From contig NW_006499728.1 of assembly GCF_000471905.2 (NCBI RefSeq), forward strand, positions 250,396 through 314,395: a DNA stretch of 64,000 nucleotides. The letters are read 5' to 3'. The notes beneath the pieces were generated by a model. It did not search any database and was not told the DNA's origin. It worked only from the letters and a program-made list of their open reading frames with translations. Position 1 is the first letter of the stretch. Every line of letters starts with the position of its first letter. The DNA comes from Amborella trichopoda. Lineage: Eukaryota > Streptophyta > Magnoliopsida > Amborellales > Amborellaceae. Positions 55,291-64,000 of the stretch are shown here, piece after piece. A program made the translations under genes and the position numbers.

Positions 55291-56022
55291 TATGGGTTTA
55301 AGTCCTACATTGAAGGTGAGAGAGTTCATTGAGTTGTATTTAAGAGCACGTATTCCCATGAATTATACTTTAAGTACAAATGAGAGAGAAGGCACATGTA
55401 CATAGCACGCAAAGCGTACGAAGCGCAGACACATGTATGAGTGCATGGGCGAACGTGTGTGCATGTGCGAGGGTGAAGGCATGGGCACCCGTCGCCCGAG
55501 CACGTGTGCAGGTCGGGCTCGTGAGTCGTTATTTTTTTGTGAGTTTGGCTCGTAGGGGATTCAATAATCATCTAGCCGTTGATGCGTGTGAGACATCCAA
55601 CAGTCATCTAGCCATTGATGAGATGGAGGCTTGTAACAGCAGTCATCAAGTGTAGGTAACTTGTAGCTGTTGGGGTGCATGTAACCCTTCAAGTGTATGT
55701 AACTTGTAGCTATTGGGGTGCATGTAACTTGTTGTTGTTAATTGGTGCATGTAACCACCACAACACTAAATGTACAACCTTTTGGTGCTCTATAAGAAGG
55801 GCCTTCCTAGCCATACGAGTTCCAGAGCTTAGAAACATTGTAAACAACCTCTTTGTTTTCCTATATCCTAAGGATGAATTTCCTTTCTTATGCACATCAA
55901 ATTTTATATCGAAGGGGGACAAATATCGTCTTAAGATGGTGCTCTTGCATGCCCAGAAACAAGAAGAGTTCGAACTTTTATTTTTGAAATTGTATTATTT
56001 TCTTCTCCCATTTCACCCAACA
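55291..56022 (+). repeat. 5' LTR of the nested Copia fossil
   Basis: Pairs with 58688-59709. Contains repeated phrases built on gtaacttgtagctattggggtgcat. About 290 bp shorter than its partner. Confidence 0.85.
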
Positions 56023-58687
56023 AACTCCAATAATTCAAGATGATAATTATGGGTGAAAGAAAAGAGACTACCATGACTTCTTTGAAGGTCATGAATCACA
56101 ATTTTACTTGACTTGAATGCTTCAACAAGCTGAATTTTAAGACAGCAGCAAAAGTTTCTCTTTTTGCTTACCAGTCTCAAAGTGGCTTACAATCACCAAG
56201 TTATTGCCTGCACCGTTGCTACCATCATATGACTCCTTGGACGAGCAAACTTAATCATACAAGAGATGGATGGGGGATAACTATATATGCAAGGGTCATA
56301 TCTTAAATGCCTTGATGGACCTGATCTATGACATGTATGCCTCCATTGGCATTGCAAGAAAACTATGGAAACTACTTGAAATCAAGTACCTCACGGAAGA
56401 GTTTGGAAACAAAAGATTTCTGACCTCTAACTTTTTAGATTTTAAGTTGATTAAAAACAAACATATTCTCTCTCAAGTATATGAGTTGCAGCTTGTAGTC
56501 AATAAACTTAAAAATTGTGGAATTTCTTTGGATGAATATTTTCTAGTGGGCTCCATGATTCATAAGTTACCCACATCTTGGAGAAAGTACCAAAAGAAGA
56601 TGAAACCCATGAAAGTTGATCTTGATTTGGTTCAACTTTAAATATCTCTTCGAATTGAAGAAGATGATAGACTTAGGGAAAAGAAAGATGAATCAATTAA
56701 TTTTCACTCTAAGGCAAACCTTGTTGAGCAAAAATCAAGTGTTTCATATGACAAGAAGTCTTTTCTAAAGTCCATAATGAAAATTACAAGGACCAAAAGT
56801 TTATTGCTAACAAAAATAAAAAGAAAGCCACTTGTTACATATGTGGAAAACCAGGACACCATTCAAGAGAATGCCGACACCGGAAAGGGCTAAAAACGCA
56901 TAGAGACCAAGTGAATTTGACCACTAAAGAAAAATTTCTAGCGATGGTCATTGAAGTAAATATGATCGACAAAGACAATAGATGGTGGATCGATACCGAC
57001 GCTATCATCCATATACCTAATAATCGAGACATATTTAAGACTTTTGAACCAATGGGTACAGTAATTCAGTTCAAGTACGTACGGTGGAACTAAAATTTAG
57101 TCCATGCAAGGTGCTCACATTAGAAAATATGTATTATGTACTGGATATGAGAAGAAACCTTGTTTCAGGATGCATTTTGAATAAGAAGGGCTTTAAAATG
57201 ATCATTGGATCTGACAAACTCATCTTGATTAAAAATAATATATTTGTTGGCAAGGGGTACTCATGTGATGGGATGCTCAAATTTGATATTGTTAATGAAT
57301 TGAATGTTTTTTGCTTATATTGCAACCTTATCTAATGTATGACATGGTAGATTAGGACGTCGTATTTATGCTTTTATTAAATCTTTAGTTAAATTAGGAT
57401 TAATTGATAATGGTGATGGATTAACTAAAGAAAAATGTGAAGTATGTGTACAAGCTAGAATGATTAGAAAACCATTTCCTTCAATTGAAAGAAATAATGA
57501 ATTGCTAGGAATTATACATAGTGATGTATATGATTTAAATAATGTTATAACTAGAAGTAGTAAAAGATATTTTATTACTTTTATTGATGATTTTTCTAGA
57601 TTTCTTTATGTTTATTTGCTTAAATATAAAGATGAGGCTTTTGAAAAATTTAAAGTTTTCAAAGCGGAAGTTGAAAATCAACTTAGTAAAAAAATCAAAA
57701 TTATTAGAAGCGATAGAGGAAGAGAATATTTATGACACGATTTTAATGATTTTTATGAAAATAATGGCATTATTCATTAAGTGACTTCTGCATATACCCC
57801 TCAACAAAATGGACTAGCGGAAAAAAAAAATACAACTTTAGTTGAAATGGTAAATATAAAATGCTTATTTCTTCTTCTTTACCATTAAATTTGTGAGGTG
57901 AAGCTTTATTATCTGCATGCTTTATTTTGAATATAAATTCATATAAAAAGTGTGATAAGACCCCTTATGAGCTTTGGTTTGATAAAAAAGTTGTCTTAGA
58001 TTTTTTTCAAAGCATGGGGTTGTCTTGCATAAGTTAGACTTCCGTAAGTAAATTGGGCCCTATAACATCTAAATGTGCTTTTGTGGGATATTCTCAAAAT
58101 AGTAAAGCTTATAGATTTTTGGATCTAATTTCTAATACAATATTGGAATCTTGAGATGCTGAATTTTTTTAAAATATCATTTATAAAAGTGAATTGAATG
58201 AATCAAGTAGCATGCAAAATGAAAATATTTATGAAAATGATCATAATATTGATGAATAACATATAGAAAATAATGATGATGAAATAATAGAATCAAGAAG
58301 AAGTAAGAAAATTAGAGGCAATCCATCTAATAACTTTGGACCTAACTTTTATATTTATCTTGAGGTTAATCAAAATAAAATTTTGAACTCATTACCTATG
58401 GTCTCAAATGTGGAGGAAGATCCTACTTCTCTAAATGAAGCGTTGCCATCTCAAGATGCAATTTTTTGAAGAGAAGTTATTACTAATGAAATGAATTCAA
58501 TTATAGCTAATAAAACTTATAAATTAGTAGATCTTCCACCTAGTTCTAAAGCCATTATTTGTAAATAAATTTTTAAAAGAAAAATGAATTCTGATGGTTC
58601 TATTAATAAATATAAAGCAAGATTAGTTGTTCAAGGTTTTAGACAAAAAGAAAGCATTGATTATTTTGACATATAAAGAGAGGAAGA

Positions 58688-59709
58688 TGTGGGTTTGAGT
58701 CCCACATTGAAAAGGAGTGAGTTTATTGATCTTTATTTAAGAGCATGTATTCCCATGGAATATACTCTAAGTATAAACGAGAGAGAAGGTGCATGTGCGG
58801 AGCACACGAAGCGTGCGACACGCAGGTGCGTATGCGTGTGCAAGGTGCAAGGACGCTTGATGGTGCCCCTCGCCCGAGCACGTGTGCGAGTCGGGCTCGT
58901 AGCTCATTATCTTTTTGTGAGCTTGGCTCGTAGGGGGATCCAACGGTCATCTAGCCGTTGATGCGTGTGGGACATCCAACAGTCATCTAGCTGGTGATGA
59001 GAAGGAGGCTTGTGTGGGACATCCAACAGTCATCTAGCTGGTGATGAGAAGGAGGCTTGTAACAGCAGCTATCAAGTCTATGTAACTTGTAGCTGTTGGG
59101 GTGTATATAACCCTTCAAGTGTATGTAACCCTTCAAGTACATGTAACTTGTAGCTATTAGGGTGTATGTAACCCTTCATGCGTATGTAACTTGTAGCTAT
59201 TGGAGTGCACATAACTTGTAGCTGTTGTGTGGTGCATGTAACCACCACAACACTAAATGGACAGCCCCTTGGTGCTTTATAAAAAGGGTCCTCCTACCCA
59301 TACAAGTTCCACAGTTAAGACAATTTTTTAGCCTCTCTTAATAGACCATAATCTAACAATTTTTTAGCCTCTCTAAATAGACCATAATCTATATTTTCAG
59401 CAAGCAAACCAGTGGCCTAACTCTCTCTCTCTACTTGATTTTGTCTTTTTCTCTCTCTCTAATACATCAAGACTCTGGTATCTATTGTGTAGATTCCAAG
59501 CTCGGGTACATAGACCTTAGGAACATTGTAAAAGACCTATCTATTTTCTTATATCTCGAGGACGAATTATCCTTCTTATGCACATCAAATACTTTTTGAA
59601 AGGGGGCAAATATTGTTTTGAGATAGTGCTCCTGCGTATCCAAAAATAAGAAGAGTTCGAGCTTTTAATTTTGAAATCGTATTATTTTATGCGCCCATTT
59701 CACCCAACA
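58688..59709 (+). repeat. 3' LTR of the nested Copia fossil
   Basis: Starts tgtgggtttgagtcccacat after a purine tract. It is longer than the 5' LTR because of a 47-bp tandem duplication (58965-59011, 59012-59058), a 36-bp duplication near 59320-59390, and an extra stretch of roughly 190 bp around 59330-59510. Confidence 0.85.
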
Positions 59710-59715
59710 AAAAAC

Positions 59716-60453
59716 TCAAACACCCGTGGCATGGTCTTGGAAAGTCACAGAGTTGGGAGAAAAAATAGCATTGCAATTTATGCTCTTACTAATTTTACTA
59801 ATAGATATCAAGTAAGAGAAAAATAATGACATGAAAAGAACTTCAGAGTTTTGTGACTTGGAAAAGAAATTGGTTTTACCAATACCATGTACATTAATCA
59901 ATGAACCATTAGCAATAGAAACATGATTCATATTTTTATTATTTTTTAGGTTAGATAGATATTGCAAGTTATCAGTCATATGATCTGTGGCCACTGAGTC
60001 TATTATCCAAAGAAAAATGTCATAAGAAGACATGATAGTATATGGGTTATATGTGTTCGGGAATAAAGAAGAAGAATCATGTGTGGTGGAAGAACCATTA
60101 TTGTTACTTGATTGTTGATACTTATTACTACTATTTTGAGGCATTTTTGTTTTATATTTCTCATTATTAACAACCAGGGAAAATTTCTTAACATTTTCTT
60201 TAGAGGTTTTTGAAATCAAGATTTCATTCCTACTATTGTGTCCAAGTTTAGATTTTCCAAAGAGAGAACGAGAAACAGCTTTTGACCAAACAAGATAATT
60301 AAGTCCATTCAAAAGATCAATAATAAGTTTCATGCTGGAGTAATTTTTCGAGTATGTCATTATAAACAGATAACAAGAACCGTAAGATTGACATGATCTA
60401 TAAGGGCAATTAAAAAATAGAATATGACTCAATAAAAATGATCGAAGATCCAA
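59716..60453 (-). other. outer Copia fossil: gag-like and protease parts
   Basis: The minus-strand frame includes LNGLNYLVWSKAVSRSLFGK near the N-terminus and WIIDSVATDHMTDNLQYLSN, the Copia protease region. It reads up to the point where the nested element entered. Confidence 0.85.
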
Positions 60454-60744
60454 ATTTGAATTAATTTTTCTCTCTTTCTCTTTCTAAAAAGCGTCGATGT
60501 GCATATAGTTGCCCCACAAGAAAAATACCCATAAAGCCTTTTGCACGTCAATTATGTTTCAAAAGATGGTTGTTACACCACACGTTTGCAATAGATTTTT
60601 CGTCTTTGCAAGGCTTCGGTCCTCTACGCAAGTTCCTTAATTTTGTTGCTATATGAGAAACATCCCAATATAGAAAAACAAATCGCAATCTACAAAGCGA
60701 AACAAGACCTTCCGAAATCGTGGCAACGTTTGAGAACGAGAGAT

Positions 60745-61018
60745 TGCAACAAGAAAAATAGTAACAACATAGATAAATATCAATAAGATATATACTTGGT
60801 TCGACAATGAGGCCTACATCCACATAAGATAAATTAGTATCTCATTCATAACGATTATTCTGGTTTATCAGATATTTATACAGTTACAATTCTTGTCTTT
60901 TAAGAAATACATTATACTACAATAGTAATCCTACAAAATAAAAAACTCAATATAAAGAACTTAATATATTATAATATACAAGATAGGAAATCAATATATG
61001 GTTTCTATAATGTCAACA
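60745..61018 (-). repeat. LTR of the outer Copia fossil (5' LTR in its own sense)
   Basis: Direct repeat of 52119-52393. The sequence just inside is not the common tRNA-Met primer site, so the primer used is unclear. Confidence 0.85.
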
Positions 61019-61262
61019 CAACCTCTTCTAGGAAATTAAGTGGTTACTTTTACAACATTTTCCAAGATTTCTCACTATATGTTATTTTCCTTTTTCACTA
61101 GATTTACTCCATCTTTTGCTACAATTTTTGTTTTAGGGGTTAATTTGTTTTTTCAATCATTACCATTATGAAATATCAGTGTTCAAGGACTCAATCACGT
61201 CCACTCGGAACTGTAACTTTGGCCTCGGCCTGTGGCGGAGGCCCCATTAAAAATTATTAAAA

Positions 61263-61604
61263 GGGAAAAGTTTATATAAGGGAGAGGCCCTAAACAATCA
61301 AATTAAGGTGCACCTAAAAAATTCACTTGAAGATATATGAGCATAAGAAAAAATAGATTTCAAGTCTTAGAAATAATGCATTTTGTTACGTATTATTTAT
61401 ACCTTCAATTTTCAAGATTTTCAAGTATTCATAGATATGCATGATTCACACTATATTTTAATATTTACATTTTGTAATTAAAGATGAAAATAAATTTTCA
61501 AACTATCATAAAGATTTATGATACTGAAACAACATATTTCAGTATTATACGAAGGCGCACCTTACTTTGATTATTTAGGACCTCAACCTTATACAAACCA
61601 CACT
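61263..61604. mobile_element. miniature element, family A, with 9-bp target duplication
   Basis: 342 bp between ttattaaaa (61254-61262) and ctattaaaa (61605-61613), 8 of 9 identical. Left end gggaaaagtttatataaggg, right end ccttatacaaaccacact. Inverted arms aacaatcaaattaaggtgca and gcgcaccttactttgattat. Confidence 0.85.
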
Positions 61605-61694
61605 CTATTAAAAAGTCATAATTTTTTGTAAAAAACTAAAATATATGTGTTTAGAAATGCATTTTATATGATTTATATAAAATATTATTGGTTA

Positions 61695-61915
61695 GGAGAT
61701 GGGATTTGATTCCAAGAGAAAGTTCTAAAAAAGCAAAGAGAAGGCTGAAAATGATATAGATGGAAGTAGTGAGAAGAGCATAATGGCTCTAAAAGAATAT
61801 GGTGACTTGCAGTCAAACAAAGAGTAAGATCCTTGATAGAGCGGAATGGTGAAACATAATTCGTATAGTCGACTCGAAATAGTTGGGTAAGGCTTGAAGG
61901 ATGATGATGATATAT
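61695..61915 (+). mobile_element. RTE-type LINE, extreme 3' end
   Basis: Reads agatggaagtagtgagaaga, ttgatagagcggaatggtga and cgactcgaaatagttgggta, and ends in a gatgatgatgat tail characteristic of RTE 3' ends. Short, 5'-truncated copy of the family seen at 1745-2335 and 15072-15620. Confidence 0.75.
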
Positions 61916-62316
61916 CATTTTTATGATGATTTTGGGTCTTTTACATGCTCCAATTTTTTTATTTTTCTTACTTGATTTTTCTAAAGTATTTTCAAGGTAT
62001 GAATCAAATTTTCCAATATTCCATATTTTATATAGTTTTTTGAACCTTTATAGATTTAATATGATTTCTATAGCTTGTTTTAATTTTGGGTGATTTATAG
62101 CTATTTTCAATAAGTTTTATATTCTTTATTTTTGTTTTTGTATGGGACTCGGTCGAGGCCAATAGGATTCGGTCGATATACGCTACTCCGGCTGGTTCAG
62201 ATTCCAATGCCCGAGCCGAGTTTGAAAACATTATTTGAAAGTACTGTTAATTTCCCTATTTTCCTATACATCTATTTTAAAAACTCAAATATGCTATTAT
62301 GGTCTTGACAACCGAA

Positions 62317-62422
62317 AATTTACCCAAAATTCCTGTTTGATTTCAAAATTTAAATATTATCCCAAATATAATTTACCCAAAATTCCTGTTTGATTTCAAA
62401 ATTTAAATATTATCCCAAATAT
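62317..62422. repeat. perfect 53-bp tandem duplication
   Basis: Two identical copies (62317-62369 and 62370-62422), each starting aatttacccaaaattcctgt. Confidence 0.95.
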
Positions 62423-64000
62423 TTCTTATTTGATCATCAATTCCTACATTTTTAGAGCACAAAGCGTATTTTAATTTTTTCTCTTTTTTATAAATCAGAT
62501 TAAGGTCAAATTTAGTTTGTTTATACCTTTCATCATCTTGTACAAACAAAAAGTATCAAAAAATAATTCAAAAATCATAAAAAACCAAAATACATCTACA
62601 ATAATTAAGGTAATTTAGTTATTTTATTCTATTTAAAATTATTTCTTAAATATTTTTAAGGTTGTGTGATGATGAGAGTTGGTACCAAATTGAAATACAC
62701 TATATACTTCCAAAAAGTGGGATTTAAATATAAATTATGAAATATATGAAACTGTTTTTTAATTTAAAAAATAACCTACTTGCTTAGTTAATTCAAAAAG
62801 TCCAATGAGCTGATTTTGTTGAATAAAACTAGGGAATATAATTTTGAATCATCAATTCCAACATTTTTATAGCACAAAGCATATCAGGACCGGCTAAGTT
62901 TATATCATGTGTTCTATTTGTCTCTCATCACGTTTTGATCAGGTCTTGGCTTGGTTGGATGGATTTTTTAATTTAATGACTACATATGGCTTTAAGGTAC
63001 GGTTTTCCTAGATCTAGGTTTTTCTCAGTTCTCACAATCTCAAAGTTTTCTTTGAGCACACAAGCTAATAAGGTCTAGCCCTTGAAATAATCTTTTTATA
63101 AGCTAAAATCGTCTGGAATGGGTAATAAACCATAAAGGCTTGGGTGACATTACCAATGTTGCCCAAACTAAAATGGTCGAGGTTCAATGAACCTGACTAA
63201 AATGATTTAGGAGGAGTTGGCATGCAGAAACTGCCATTTCGAGGTAGTAAGAGCTGTGTGACACCAGTGCTGTCACCCAAACCAAATCTGCTCAAATTGG
63301 CACACTCCAGTCAAGGGTAATTTTTGAGCTGTTGGGATGCTGCATACCAAAAAGCAACCGATTTGGACTAGGAGACACCATTGATTTTCCCTTGAATTTC
63401 CTTTTGAATGTTGAAAAGTTTGTGTAGTCCCTTATGGACCACATGGTGCAGTTTCATCATAACTTATTTTGTGTAGTATCTCTCTAAAACTTTGATGGGT
63501 TATTTTGATACATATCTCTCTCATGATTTGATCTCTATCAAGTGAAATAAAAATGATCATTTGCTTCCCATTATATGAATCTCCTTAAGTTATTATTATC
63601 ACCCGTGCATTAGACAATGGGACAAAATTAAGTCCTCAAAAAGCTCCTTCGTGGCCCGGGCATAAGGGGTTCTAACCATGGCCTCCCTTATATATGTTTG
63701 CATGTTAATGTGATGTATTTACAGTTGTTAAGTTATTCATGATTGATTAAATTGAGTATGTTATGTGAATATTGATATTGTTATTTAATCTTGCAGTATG
63801 AGCTTTAATGCTATGCTTTATTATTTATGTGAGTTAAAGTCTCATTGGATTATTATAATCAAGTGTATGATGTGTATGAGACATTGTGATATATTATGAG
63901 GATAAAGAATAAAGATGAAATTATCATGTAATTTTGATATAATGAAGAATTGCGAGTTCATGTCATGTAATATGTTGTAGATTTGTACATTGTGAGTATT
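62423..64000. other. AT-rich spacer, nothing firmly recognised
   Basis: No supported gene. The GC-balanced part (about 63000-63690) changes abruptly to T/A-rich sequence with a tatatatg stretch, which could be the inner part of an LTR running out of the window. No second copy is present to test this. Confidence 0.35.

Larger units (their letters stand above)
55291..59709 (+). mobile_element. Copia LTR retrotransposon fossil nested in the outer one
   Basis: LTRs at 55291-56022 (732 bp) and 58688-59709 (1022 bp), both ending cacccaaca. The flanking 5-mers gaaaa and aaaaa differ at one base, a plausible target duplication. Inside, in order, are a gag-like region (LWKLLEIKYLTE, LKNCGISLDEYFLVGSM), a zinc knuckle (CYICGKPGHHSREC), protease-like sequence (RWWIDTDAIIHI) and integrase (FITFIDDFSRFLYVYLLKYK, IRSDRGREYL). 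Only the start of RT follows (FKRKMNSDGSINKYKARLVV). Most of RT and all of RNase H are absent, so it is a deletion derivative. Broken at several points. It is younger than its host element. Confidence 0.88.
52119..61018 (-). mobile_element. Copia LTR retrotransposon fossil (outer element)
   Basis: LTRs of about 275 bp lie at 52119-52393 and 60745-61018, bounded TG...CA, with a purine tract (gagagggag) next to the left one. On the minus strand the order is gag-like region and protease (about 60450 down to 59716), integrase (about 55200-54200), RT (about 53900-53030) and RNase H (about 53013-52531). This is the Copia order. The element is split by a second Copia inserted at 55291-59709. It is broken by many interruptions and inactive. 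The LTRs differ at many sites, so it is old. A matching target duplication was not found. Confidence 0.88.

Noticed and set aside
1-64000. tRNA, rRNA or snRNA genes
   Set aside because: Only Pol III box-like words within SINEs and tRNA-primer sites within LTR elements were seen. No full tRNA cloverleaf or rRNA stretch was recognised by eye.

Overview
This window looks like nuclear DNA from a flowering plant. Coding sequence is sparse and AT-rich, and almost everything else is decayed mobile DNA. The genes that can be recognised are plant families: a legume-lectin receptor kinase, two DC1 zinc-module proteins, a relic of a wall-associated kinase, a U-box/ARM-type relic and the last exon of the RNA polymerase subunit RPB5. 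A piece of plastid petB, a pararetrovirus fossil and plant Copia, RTE, L1, hAT and Mutator-like elements agree with this. I cannot name the species. A run of 224 N marks a draft assembly gap.

Layout. 0-6 kb: ARM-repeat relic on the minus strand, an antisense RTE LINE tail, the terminal RPB5 exon, an L1 tail with RNase H, then a broken wall-associated kinase. 6-12 kb: Mutator-like and hAT-like miniature elements, the first DC1 gene (9083-9814), the gap, and a Copia-type LTR fossil. 12-19 kb: a second miniature-element family with clear 9-bp target-site duplications, a second RTE tail, a short TRIM-like LTR element with a 5-bp duplication, and a plastid petB fragment. 19.4-26.3 kb: an endogenous caulimovirid, broken many times but with movement protein, coat/zinc knuckle, protease, RT, RNase H and a repeat-rich promoter still readable. 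26-33 kb: the second DC1 gene (28821-29639) and four miniature elements. 33-41 kb: gene-poor, with a 1.86-kb hAT-type element holding three perfect hairpins and about 33 copies of a minisatellite. 43.2-45.8 kb: a complete two-exon L-type lectin receptor kinase. 46-52 kb: more miniature elements and a SINE. 52.1-61.0 kb: a Copia element (minus strand) with a second Copia nested inside it on the plus strand. 61-64 kb: miniature element, third RTE tail, and unassigned DNA.

Only three genes look intact: the two DC1 genes and the lectin receptor kinase. RPB5 is represented by one good terminal exon. The genes are independent single units and nothing suggests a cluster with a shared pathway. The most informative content is structural. 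Two miniature-element families have verifiable target duplications, the hAT-type element has an unusual architecture, and two-copy tandem duplications of about 20-70 bp recur across the whole window.
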